From a virus: a DNA stretch of 29,583 nt. Within the stretch, counting starts at the first letter, position 1. Every line of letters begins with the position of its first letter. Below, piece after piece: positions 21,478-29,583 of this stretch. The stretch spans positions 1-29,583 of IMG/VR virus record IMGVR_UViG_3300025626_000094; one strand, given 5' to 3'. Under the pieces are notes generated by a model. That model was not told the origin of the DNA. It made no database searches and was given only the letters and a program-made list of their open reading frames with translations. Made by a program: the position numbers and the translations under genes.

Positions 21478-22956
21478 ATGGCAAATGTAAGTCCAGCGTT
21501 CGGGAGTTTAATCCCAACGCAAAAAAAGCAAGCCTTAGAGGGCAATTATTTAAACTTTACTGATGGGACGAATGATTTCGCACAACAGTACTTACCAGAA
21601 ATCTATGAAGCTGAAGTAGAGCGTTATGGAAATAGAACCTTAAGTGGTTTCTTAAGAATGGTAGGAGCTGAAATGCCAATGACTTCTGATCAAGTAGTAT
21701 GGTCTGAGCAAAATAGATTACACATCTCTTATGAGAATGTAATAGCAACTAATGCAGGTGCTGTAGGAGCAAAAGTTTCTACTTTAACTATACCTGTTGG
21801 TGGTGCTGGTGCAACTCTTATTCAAAATGTTGTATCTCCTGGTTCTACTATTGTAGTGATGAATCCAGCAACTGGAGCAGAATTAAACTGTTACGTTGTT
21901 GCTTCTGGAGCTACTACTGGAAGTGCTTTAGGTGCTGGTGTATTAACTGTTGCTCCTTATTCTCAAGAAGCATTAGATGGAACTGGAGCTGGAGCTGCTG
22001 AAATAGATTTAGTGACTGGTGGACCAGCACTTAAGATCTTTGTATATGGATCTGAATACGGAAAAGGAACTGGAGATGCTAACAGAGTTTCTGTAACGCC
22101 TTCTTTTACTCAGTATTCTAATTCTCCTATTATCATCAAAGACAAGTATGCAATCAACGGATCTGACACTGCTCAGATTGGATGGGTTGAAGTAGCTACT
22201 GAGTCTGGTCAAGGAGGTTTCTTATGGTACTTAAAAGCTGAATCTGAAACAAGATTACGTTTTGAAGACTACTTAGAAATGTCTATGGTAGAAGGTGAAT
22301 TAAAATCTGGAAGTTCAACTACAACTGCTAAAGGTACTGAAGGTCTTTTTGCTGCTGTTAAAAGCCGTGGAAATGTATTAGTAGACTTTACTGCAGCAAC
22401 TGGTTTAGCTCAGTTTGATTCAATTCTTAAAAACTTGGATACTCAAGGAGCTATCGAAGAAAACATGTTATTCTTAAATAGAGAAACTTCTTTAGATTTT
22501 GATGATATGTTAGCTACTGTTGGTCAACAAGGTGGAACTGGTATATACCAAGGAGGTAGTTCTTATGGTGTATTTGAAAATTCTGAAGAAATGGCATTGA
22601 ACTTAGGCTTCTCTGGTTTTAGAAGAGGTTCTTATGACTTCTACAAAACTGACTGGAAATACTTAAACGACGCTTCTACTCGTGGTGGTGTTGCTGATGC
22701 TGGTATCGAAGGAGTATTAGTACCTGCTGGAACTTCTACAGTTTACGATCAAATATTAGGAACTAACATCAGAAGACCTTTCTTACATGTAAGATATAGA
22801 GCTTCTCAAGCTGATGATAGAAGAATGAAAAACTGGATCACTGGATCTGTAGGTGGCGCTGCTACTTCTGATTTAGATGCTATGGAAGTTCACTTCTTAT
22901 CTGAAAGATGTTTAGTAACTCAAGCGGCTAACAACTTTGTGTTATTCACAGACTAG
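21478..22956 (+). CDS. Major capsid protein (492 aa)
   Basis: Best candidate for the main shell protein: follows the scaffold, has typical length for an HK97-fold capsid, and uses an unusually uniform codon set (GCT, ACT, TCT, GGA, TTA) as expected for the most abundant virion protein. The N-terminus has EGNYLNFTDGTNDFAQQYLP (21-40) and a conserved-looking TSDQVVWSEQNRLHISYEN (69-87). Mid-protein Gly/Ala-rich segments (GVLTVAPYSQ, DGTGAGAAEIDL) and the C-terminal region (RRPFLHVRYRASQADDRRMK) fit a shell subunit. A strong hairpin follows its stop. Fold not verified by search. Confidence 0.8.
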   Translation: MANVSPAFGSLIPTQKKQALEGNYLNFTDGTNDFAQQYLPEIYEAEVERYGNRTLSGFLRMVGAEMPMTSDQVVWSEQNRLHISYENVIATNAGAVGAKVSTLTIPVGGAGATLIQNVVSPGSTIVVMNPATGAELNCYVVASGATTGSALGAGVLTVAPYSQEALDGTGAGAAEIDLVTGGPALKIFVYGSEYGKGTGDANRVSVTPSFTQYSNSPIIIKDKYAINGSDTAQIGWVEVATESGQGGFLWYLKAESETRLRFEDYLEMSMVEGELKSGSSTTTAKGTEGLFAAVKSRGNVLVDFTAATGLAQFDSILKNLDTQGAIEENMLFLNRETSLDFDDMLATVGQQGGTGIYQGGSSYGVFENSEEMALNLGFSGFRRGSYDFYKTDWKYLNDASTRGGVADAGIEGVLVPAGTSTVYDQILGTNIRRPFLHVRYRASQADDRRMKNWITGSVGGAATSDLDAMEVHFLSERCLVTQAANNFVLFTD

Positions 22957-22972
22957 TACCGATTAAATTAAT

Positions 22973-23013
22973 GTAGTAGTTACCCTCGTTGAACTGACGG
23001 GGGTGATTATTAC
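22973..23013 (+). terminator. 17-bp stem hairpin after the capsid gene
   Basis: Bases 22973-22989 pair fully with 22997-23013 (loop TGAACTG), including several G-U pairs that only form in plus-strand RNA. A T-rich stretch (TCTTATTCACATTTTTATT) follows. It probably reduces readthrough from the capsid gene or protects its mRNA end. It lies just upstream of the next gene's TATATTATATT leader. Confidence 0.75.
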
Positions 23014-23042
23014 TCTTATTCACATTTTTATTATATTATATT

Positions 23043-23876
23043 ATGGCTGCAAAAAAAGCACCAGCAAAGACAGTTGAGGTTGCTCCTCAGCAAGAAGTAG
23101 TAGCAAAAGTAGCTACACCAAAAAAACAAGAACCAGTAAAACCAACCTGGGAAATTAAAGATAGAATGTATATCGTTGTAGGTCAAGCACCTTTGACGTT
23201 AACTATTTCATCTAAACATACATCAAGGCACCCACTTCTTTGGTTTGATAAGGAAAAAGGTATCCAAAGAGAAATCAGATACGCAACCAATCAAAACTCA
23301 CCTTTAATAGATGAGCAAAAAGGAGAAGCAACACTAGGACATATAATGTTCAAAGACGGAGCGCTTTATGTTAAAAAAGAAAAACAAAACTTACAAAAAC
23401 TATTATCTTTATATCATCCACTATTAGGCAATAAATACTACGAACACAATCCAGTAGCTATTGCAGAAAATGAATTAGAAGATTTAGAGATTGAAGTAGA
23501 TGCAATGATTGCTGCAAGAACAATGGAAGTAGATCAAGCCGAAGCAATACTTCGTGTTGAGATAGGTTCTAAAGTTTCAAGCATGACATCTAAAGAATTA
23601 AAAAGAGATCTTATGTTGTTTGCTAAAAGAAATCCACATTTATTTATGGAATTAGCAAATGATGATAATGTACACTTAAGGAACATAGCTATAAAAGCTT
23701 CTGAAATGGGTATCATTAAATTATCACAAGATCAAAGAACATTTACTTGGGGATCAAACGGTAGAAAATTAATGACTGTACCTTTTGATGAAAACCCTTA
23801 CTCTGCAATGGCAGCTTACTTTAAAACCGATGAAGGTGTAGAAGTTTTTAGGTCAGTAGAGAAAAACTTAGAATAA
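23043..23876 (+). CDS. Probable virion protein after capsid (277 aa)
   Basis: N-terminal ~35 residues are Ala/Lys/Pro/Val-rich and likely flexible (KKAPAKTVEVAPQQEVVAKV). Then WEIKDRMYIVVGQAPLTLTI, HTSRHPLLWFDKEKGIQREI, RYATNQNSPLIDEQKGEATL and HIMFKDGALYVKKEKQNLQK follow, a beta-rich core seen in uncharacterised phage structural proteins. The C-terminal part is helical (~150-260). It is bracketed by two strong hairpins (22973-23013 and 23887-23925), so it may be separately expressed. Likely a head-completion or head-decoration protein, inferred from its place between capsid and connectors. No catalytic motif seen. Confidence 0.6.
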   Translation: MAAKKAPAKTVEVAPQQEVVAKVATPKKQEPVKPTWEIKDRMYIVVGQAPLTLTISSKHTSRHPLLWFDKEKGIQREIRYATNQNSPLIDEQKGEATLGHIMFKDGALYVKKEKQNLQKLLSLYHPLLGNKYYEHNPVAIAENELEDLEIEVDAMIAARTMEVDQAEAILRVEIGSKVSSMTSKELKRDLMLFAKRNPHLFMELANDDNVHLRNIAIKASEMGIIKLSQDQRTFTWGSNGRKLMTVPFDENPYSAMAAYFKTDEGVEVFRSVEKNLE

Positions 23877-23886
23877 CATGTAATAT

Positions 23887-23925
23887 TAATATTAGCTGGT
23901 CACTTATCGTGGCTGGCTGGTATTA
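23887..23925 (+). terminator. 17-bp stem hairpin between the 277-aa and 231-aa genes
   Basis: Bases 23887-23903 pair completely with 23909-23925 (loop TTATC). Five of the pairs are G-U in the plus strand, so the stem is only perfect in plus-strand RNA. It is followed by an A-rich stretch and the ATG at 23943. No T-run follows, so it may be an RNA-processing or stability element rather than a classic terminator. Confidence 0.65.
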
Positions 23926-23942
23926 TAATAAAAAAATAAATA

Positions 23943-24638
23943 ATGGCTATAAATGTAGATTTAGTTTATAAAACTGTCTTATTAATACTTAACCAACAAC
24001 AAAGAGGTTATATAACTCCAGACGAGTTTAATAAAGTAGGTAATCAAGTTCAGCAAGGTATATTTGAAAAATATATGAGTGACTTGAATCAACAGCTGCG
24101 TATACCTGAAAATGATAACGAGTATGCGAACAGAGTTAAAAACCTAGAAGAAAAAATAGATATATTTAAAACTATAGCCACACCTACATTTTCAACAGAT
24201 CACTTCACAACTGCTTCATTGCCAAACTTTTATAGGCTAGGTACCGTTATATACAACGATACTATTGAAGCTCAAATGGTAGAAAGAAACGAATGGTACA
24301 AAATAAAGAGAGCACCATTACTTGCGCCAACTAAAAAACAACCTGTATTTTTATACGAAGACACTAAGATAAGTGTATATCCAACAAGTATAACATCTGA
24401 TATTCAAGTATCTTACTTGAAACAACCTGCAATGATAAATTGGGGATATTCAGTTGGTAGCTTAGGACAATATATTTATGATGCTAGCTCTTCAGTAAAC
24501 TTTGAATTACATCCATCTGAACAAGTTGATGTTGTTACAGGTATATTATTATACTCAGGAGTCATAATACAAGACCCTACCATCATACAAGTAGCGGCAC
24601 AAAAAATACAACAAGAAGACATAAACGAAAAATCTTAA
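23943..24638 (+). CDS. Probable connector / ring protein (231 aa)
   Basis: Recognisable layout of a neck or ring protein from crAss-like and marine short-tailed phages: VDLVYKTVLLILNQQQRGYI (5-24), then TPDEFNKVGNQVQQGIFEKY, and YRLGTVIYNDTIEAQMVERN near residue 100. The C-terminal half has FELHPSEQVDVVTGILLYSG and ends with an Ile/Gln-rich helix. In such phages these proteins stack below the portal to form the DNA exit channel. It lies six bases before the 400-aa gene, with which it probably forms a neck complex. The assignment rests on remembered patterns. Confidence 0.65.
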   Translation: MAINVDLVYKTVLLILNQQQRGYITPDEFNKVGNQVQQGIFEKYMSDLNQQLRIPENDNEYANRVKNLEEKIDIFKTIATPTFSTDHFTTASLPNFYRLGTVIYNDTIEAQMVERNEWYKIKRAPLLAPTKKQPVFLYEDTKISVYPTSITSDIQVSYLKQPAMINWGYSVGSLGQYIYDASSSVNFELHPSEQVDVVTGILLYSGVIIQDPTIIQVAAQKIQQEDINEKS

Positions 24639-24644
24639 TAATAC

Positions 24645-25847
24645 ATGGGCTTAATTACAGAAAATAATCAGCAATACTACGCAGGTGTACAAAAGTTTCT
24701 ATCTGCAGCCGGTACTGGGCAAGCCTTTACAACTACTTTTGATACAGATTTAATACTTGGTAGTTATGATCCTCTTCAACCAAACTACGCTTTAAACAAC
24801 TTTAAGTTATACACCGCTAATGCTGGTGTTTTAACATATACAGAATACACGTCAGCATATACAGTTAGTGGTAACACAATTACATTTACAGGTAACTTAG
24901 CAGCTAACACAAGTATAGTTGTTCAATTAAAAATATTAAGTGGTGGTGAATACGGAAACAGAGATGCTTATGGTAACACTGTTGAAGAAAACTATGGAAG
25001 TTATAGTTATATATCATTAGAAGATGTAATAAACAATTTTCAAATAGCTTATGTTGGAACAGGTAAATTAATACCTAGCTGTAAAAGAACAGATATTATA
25101 TTTCACGCGAAACGTGGAATGCAAGAGTTTAGCTATGATACGTTAAAAAGTATCAAGTCACAGGAATTAAGTATACCCCCTGAATTAAGTGTAGTGATAC
25201 CTCAAGACTACGTAAACTACACTAAAGTATCTTGGATAGATAAATTAGGTGTAAAAAGACCTATATATCCCGCAAACAATTTAACTACAAACCCGTTTGA
25301 AAACCCTGTACAAGATTCAAAAGGTGTACCGACACAAGACAATTTTGGAAACAATATCGAAGGAACATCGATAACAGAAGAAAGATGGCGAACAGCAGAA
25401 GACACTTTAATAAATCAAGGTGATTTAGAAGATCTATACAATGAAGGTTATGACAGTTGGGGTTGGGATGAACAGCTTTTAGGTCAGAACTACGGAATAG
25501 ACCCTCAGTATGCTCAAGTAAACGGATGGTTTACTATAAACAATAGGGAAGGAAAAATGTCTTTTTCGAGTAACTTAGCGGGATCATTAATAGTTTTAGA
25601 GTATATTTCTGACGGATTAGCTTCTGATATGGACACTAAAGTTCCTAAGTTAGCAGAAGAGGCTCTATATGCTCATATAAGCCACGCTATCGTAGCTTCT
25701 AGAATAAACCAACCTGAATATATAGTTAGAAGATTAAAGCAAGAGAGAAGCGCTAAATTAAGAAACGCTAAATTAAGATTATCAAATATAAAACTTGATG
25801 AAATAGTTCAAGTAATGAGAGGTAAATCTAAATGGATAAAACACTAG
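24645..25847 (+). CDS. Probable tail connector / structural protein (400 aa)
   Basis: Residues ~1-115 form a beta-rich N-terminal domain (MGLITENNQQYYAGVQKFLS, QAFTTTFDTDLILGSYDPLQ, NTSIVVQLKILSGGEYGNRD). The remainder has GMQEFSYDTLKSIKSQELSI, VIPQDYVNYTKVSWIDKLGV, RPIYPANNLTTNPFENPVQD, and SLIVLEYISDGLASDMDTKV, then an RRLKQERSAKLRNAKLRLSN helix and a basic end. This MQEF..D.LKS / PQDYVNY / YISDGL pattern recurs in marine and crAss-like short-tailed phages next to the ring protein. It is likely part of the tail tube or hub attachment. Function inferred. Confidence 0.65.
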   Translation: MGLITENNQQYYAGVQKFLSAAGTGQAFTTTFDTDLILGSYDPLQPNYALNNFKLYTANAGVLTYTEYTSAYTVSGNTITFTGNLAANTSIVVQLKILSGGEYGNRDAYGNTVEENYGSYSYISLEDVINNFQIAYVGTGKLIPSCKRTDIIFHAKRGMQEFSYDTLKSIKSQELSIPPELSVVIPQDYVNYTKVSWIDKLGVKRPIYPANNLTTNPFENPVQDSKGVPTQDNFGNNIEGTSITEERWRTAEDTLINQGDLEDLYNEGYDSWGWDEQLLGQNYGIDPQYAQVNGWFTINNREGKMSFSSNLAGSLIVLEYISDGLASDMDTKVPKLAEEALYAHISHAIVASRINQPEYIVRRLKQERSAKLRNAKLRLSNIKLDEIVQVMRGKSKWIKH

Positions 25848-25853
25848 AATTAA

Positions 25854-28800
25854 ATGGCTGAAATTAAAAATACATTTCTCAAAGGCAAGATGAATCAAGA
25901 TCTTGATCCTCGTATAATACCTAATGGTGAATATAGAGAGGCTATAAATTTAGCCTTGAGTAGATCCGAGGGTTCAACTGTTGGTGAGTTTGAAAATATT
26001 TTAGGTAATAAATCAATTTCACAAACAGAAAATTCAGCTATAATAATAGGTTTTTACGTAGACGAGTCTAATGATAGAGTATTCATTTTTGCTACAAATC
26101 ATAACAGCGCTAGCGGAGATTACAACACTTCGGCTAATAATTATATATATGAACTATCTTTAGCTGGTAGCTACACTAGAAAAACATTAGTTTATGGTGC
26201 GTTTTTAAATTTTAATCAATCATTTCCAATAATTGGTATAAATTTAGTAGAAGATCTTTTATTTTTTACTGACAACTTAAATCAACCCCGCAAAATAAAT
26301 ATAACATTAGCTAACCCAGAAGGCGCATCAAACCCTAATCATTATACTAAAGAAGAACAAATATCAGTAGCTAAATACGCTCCATGCGAGCCTATCATAA
26401 CTATGGATAGAATTGTAGTACAATCAGACGCTGGTAGTAATGTTAGTACTCTAACTGTTAATGATTCCACAGGCATAAGACCAGGCGATGCTGTATTTCC
26501 TTTAGAAACAATAACTGTTCCTAGTGGCTGGGACAATAGAGTATACGTTGTAGCAGTAAATCCTGGAGGAGTATCTAATACGATAACTTTGTCAAGACCA
26601 GTGACTGTTGCGTCTAACGAAAAACTATCTATAACTAGATCAACAGCTACTAACAAGACAAATGAGTACAATCCTAATGGACTTAAAGTGCAGGGTATTT
26701 CTATACCCTCAGGAACAGGCACTAGTACTGTTTACCAATTTTCACTTCCAGCTTTAAGCAAAGAGGCTGCTGTTATACCTAACCTAGGTGATTTAGTTTT
26801 AATGACAGATGTAGCAGGTACAACTAATTATCTTCCAGATAACACATCTATAGTCAGCGCAACAGCTACACAATTTTCAGGAAGTGGTGAATTTTTAACC
26901 TGGCAAGTTACTTTATCTAACGCACCTATAAACTTACCAAATCCCTGGCCTGGATCTGCTGTTATGAAGCTAGGTGTTAATTCAGATTATGATCCGCTTT
27001 GGTCTCAACAAGATTCTAACTCTAAGTTTTTAGAAGACAAATTTGTTAGATTTAGTTACAGGTTTAAATTTGAAGATAACGAACATTCTTTAATGGCTCC
27101 TTTCACTCAGCCTATATTTATACCTAAACAATTTAGTAACTTCGGTGGTGGAACAGATTCTTTAACCGAAGATATGGATAACGCTTACAAATCTACAATA
27201 GTTGCCTGGTTTGAAAATAACGTTCAAAATGTATTATTAAAAATACCGCTACCATATAATACTCTACAACAAAATATAAATAATCTTTTAATAAAAGATA
27301 TAGATATACTTTATAAAGAATCAGATGCTTTAGCAGTGAAAGTTTTAAACACTGTAGATATAGTAAACTTACCTAATAAAACAAATAACCTAGAATACAT
27401 AGAGTGGTATGACGCTGTACATGGGGATAATGATACTTATTATTATCCATATAATTACGCTTCTAGCAAGCCTTATAAAACTCTTCCCAATAATGATGTT
27501 ACTAGAGTGTATGACAAAGTGCCTGTAAAGGCATTATCTCAGGAAATTATAGGTAATAGAGTTGTCTACGGAAATTATATAGACAAACACTCGAGCCCTT
27601 CTGATATACCGTACGCAGCTATAGTTAAGGACAGAGACGCTTATAGCGTTAACACTATAGAATACCCGTCTCATACTTTAAAACAGAACAGAACTTATCA
27701 GGTAGGATTTATATTAGCTGACAAATACGGCAGGCAATCAAATGTAATACTATCCTCTCATGATTATAATGAAAACGAAGAAGGTGGATCAACCGTATTT
27801 GCTCCATATAAAACATATGCTCAACAAGAAAATAATTCTAAAGTTATAAACTGGCTAGGAGACGCTTTGAGCGTTAGAATTGATTCTGCTATAGGTACAG
27901 AAACTACGGGGGGTCAACCAGGTGTTTACAATGGTGACTCTACCTCTAGTAATTATAATCCTTTAGGTTGGTATTCGTACAAAATAGTTGTTAAACAGCA
28001 AGAACAAGAATATTATAATGTGTATTTACCGGGATTTGTAGATGGTTATCCTGTAATTAATTCAACAGAAAAAGATAAAACATCGTTTTCAGTGTTGCTA
28101 AGTGACAATATAAATAAAGTTCCTAGAGATCTTAATGAAGTAGGTCCTAATGATAGAGAATATAGTAGTAGTGAGAGTCTTTTTATAAGAGTAAATAACC
28201 CAGCTATAAACACAAGCGCTACAGCGGGTGATAGACCTTATGGTTATCCACAAAAATTTGAACCTTGGAATAAACAATACTACCCAGGCTTAATAAGACA
28301 GGAAGTTACAACAATATCTACAGTCAGAGATTTAGAAATATCAGGTATACCTTTTGTAGCCGATGCTCCAGAAGGGGAATATGGCTCTGTTGTTACAACT
28401 AGCAGTTATACCTACCAAACACCACCGTATGGAGGGGCAGTAACAGGGGTTGAGGAAAATACTAACCCTACAGGATCTATACCCTGGGGACAATCACCTA
28501 AATTACAGCCATTATATGATTCAGACTCTAATCCTTTTATTTTACAAATAAGTACTACGCAGAACGGAAAAACACCAAAGCCGCAACCAAGACCTACCCG
28601 CCCTGGGCCTATAGGCGCTTATACAACAAACAAAGATAGAGCAACAGCTGGTGGCTTAATAGTTAGCATGCAGCCGTTTTTATCGATAGCTGAAACAAAA
28701 CCATTTGAATCTGTTTTAGAATTATTTTACGAAACTTCACTTCAAGGTAAAGTAGCTGTTTTAAATGAAATAATAAATAGTCAATATGCGGGAATTATAG

Positions 28801-29583
28801 GTATTGATGGAAATAATTTTGCTTCTTTTTCAGAAAGTCTTGCTCCGGAAAGTCAAATAGGTAGTAGTAATATAATTTGGAAAGATGGGTCAGGAACAAA
28901 TATAACAGACAACAACTTATTTACATCAACTCCTGTTATACTGTCTGCCTATAGAGCTAGCGACGTAGGTCAAAGCAATAATATAGCTAATCAATTCCAG
29001 TTGGTTTATTCAAATATAGACGCTCAGTACCAGTTAAAAACAGCAGCTGCAACATATTTTTGGTACAGTGAAGACTCGGCTGATAACCCTTCTAGTGATA
29101 TTTACAATTTAACCTTTCAAACTACTTATGAACCGGTTTCTGGAACAGTGTATACTGATAATACAACATATACAGCTACTTTAACTAATGAACAACCAAC
29201 ATTCACATTGCCCGCAACTTGTCCGTTAGCTTTGACAGGTATAACCACAAGTACGTCTACAATTTATAGTTTTGCAGCTGAAAACGGGAGTAATACTAGC
29301 GGAGGTAATGAAGCTAGCGAATTACTTTTTGAATTAGATTCTAGTAACCCACAAGCTATATTAAATGGATTTAGCATAAGTTCCTCAGGTGTTTTAACCG
29401 CTAATTCAGGTACTTTGGTTGATGAAGATGCGTATAGCATAATTGTTAAAGTTACAGACGCTAATGGGTTTGGTTCGTCTAACACATGTACTATCTCATT
29501 TACTGTTGGCACAGACCCTGTTCCTCAAACTATTTGTGCTGGTAGACAAGGAGGTACGAACGCTGAATGTAATGAAAACATAG
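25854..29583 (+). CDS. Very large tail protein, truncated at the window edge (>1243 codons)
   Basis: A continuous frame starts with ATG at 25854, seven bases after the 400-aa gene, and remains open to 29583, so its end lies outside. The N-terminus (KNTFLKGKMNQDLDPRIIPN, then GEYREAINLALSRSEGSTVG) is a pattern common in tail hub or nozzle proteins of marine short-tailed phages, as I recall it. Most of the protein is beta-rich and repetitive in character (for example NRVYVVAVNPGGVSNTITLS, KFVRFSYRFKFEDNEHSLMA, GWYSYKIVVKQQEQEYYNVY). Near the right edge, AENGSNTSGG...LLFELDSSN and ...DEDAYSIIVKVTDANGFGS resemble a cadherin-like domain. It probably forms the tail hub or nozzle, with the added domain possibly touching the host surface. 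Confidence 0.75.
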   Translation, partial: MAEIKNTFLKGKMNQDLDPRIIPNGEYREAINLALSRSEGSTVGEFENILGNKSISQTENSAIIIGFYVDESNDRVFIFATNHNSASGDYNTSANNYIYELSLAGSYTRKTLVYGAFLNFNQSFPIIGINLVEDLLFFTDNLNQPRKINITLANPEGASNPNHYTKEEQISVAKYAPCEPIITMDRIVVQSDAGSNVSTLTVNDSTGIRPGDAVFPLETITVPSGWDNRVYVVAVNPGGVSNTITLSRPVTVASNEKLSITRSTATNKTNEYNPNGLKVQGISIPSGTGTSTVYQFSLPALSKEAAVIPNLGDLVLMTDVAGTTNYLPDNTSIVSATATQFSGSGEFLTWQVTLSNAPINLPNPWPGSAVMKLGVNSDYDPLWSQQDSNSKFLEDKFVRFSYRFKFEDNEHSLMAPFTQPIFIPKQFSNFGGGTDSLTEDMDNAYKSTIVAWFENNVQNVLLKIPLPYNTLQQNINNLLIKDIDILYKESDALAVKVLNTVDIVNLPNKTNNLEYIEWYDAVHGDNDTYYYPYNYASSKPYKTLPNNDVTRVYDKVPVKALSQEIIGNRVVYGNYIDKHSSPSDIPYAAIVKDRDAYSVNTIEYPSHTLKQNRTYQVGFILADKYGRQSNVILSSHDYNENEEGGSTVFAPYKTYAQQENNSKVINWLGDALSVRIDSAIGTETTGGQPGVYNGDSTSSNYNPLGWYSYKIVVKQQEQEYYNVYLPGFVDGYPVINSTEKDKTSFSVLLSDNINKVPRDLNEVGPNDREYSSSESLFIRVNNPAINTSATAGDRPYGYPQKFEPWNKQYYPGLIRQEVTTISTVRDLEISGIPFVADAPEGEYGSVVTTSSYTYQTPPYGGAVTGVEENTNPTGSIPWGQSPKLQPLYDSDSNPFILQISTTQNGKTPKPQPRPTRPGPIGAYTTNKDRATAGGLIVSMQPFLSIAETKPFESVLELFYETSLQGKVAVLNEIINSQYAGIIGIDGNNFASFSESLAPESQIGSSNIIWKDGSGTNITDNNLFTSTPVILSAYRASDVGQSNNIANQFQLVYSNIDAQYQLKTAAATYFWYSEDSADNPSSDIYNLTFQTTYEPVSGTVYTDNTTYTATLTNEQPTFTLPATCPLALTGITTSTSTIYSFAAENGSNTSGGNEASELLFELDSSNPQAILNGFSISSSGVLTANSGTLVDEDAYSIIVKVTDANGFGSSNTCTISFTVGTDPVPQTICAGRQGGTNAECNENI

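Noticed and set aside
26342-29512. Minus-strand frames within the large tail gene (26342-26722, 29264-29512)
   Set aside because: They are antisense shadows of the long plus-strand frame, with no supporting context.

Overview
The window is part of a tailed double-stranded DNA phage genome. The rightward block carries a large terminase, portal, scaffold, major capsid protein, short-tail connector proteins, several tail fibres and a holin, and nothing cellular. The host is probably a marine Bacteroidota, most likely a flavobacterium. This is inferred from AT-rich composition, starts preceded by A-rich leaders (TAAAATAA, AAATAATT) rather than Shine-Dalgarno sites, and protein styles I associate with flavobacterial and marine phages. 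The head and neck order (terminase, portal, scaffold, capsid, two connector-like proteins, one very large tail protein, no sheath or tape measure seen) suggests a short-tailed phage of the P22/crAss-like type. That placement is from memory of families, not from a search.

Layout. Positions 1-1849 hold a leftward set of very small genes (33-112 aa) of unknown function. Four of them sit directly behind copies of the same 43-bp element, which looks like a phage promoter/operator. Positions 495-838 and 1850-2241 are gene-poor. They hold two pairs of short direct repeats, two related hairpins (765-821 and 2128-2183) and a striking GC-rich tract almost free of T (1861-2038). All confident genes from 2242 to the right edge point rightward: a small basic protein, four tail-fibre genes in a row (the last with a self-cleaving S74 chaperone domain), two small structural proteins, groEL and groES, a run of small proteins including a winged-helix candidate, a DUF6321-type protein, a HEXXH protein and a 3TM holin, a second GroES-like protein, then packaging, head and tail genes. 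The last gene runs off the right edge.

How it works together. The rightward block is a late module: packaging (terminase), assembly (portal, scaffold, capsid), tail and host recognition (connectors, large tail protein, fibres) and lysis (holin). A phage GroEL, a GroES and a second protein with two GroES-like modules suggest the phage supplies its own folding machine, probably for capsid or fibre proteins. The leftward block is probably early or host-takeover genes under shared control. Strong RNA hairpins between the capsid and connector genes probably adjust transcript levels. The points most worth following up are the 43-bp element family, the T-depleted tract with its flanking hairpins, and the expanded chaperonin set.
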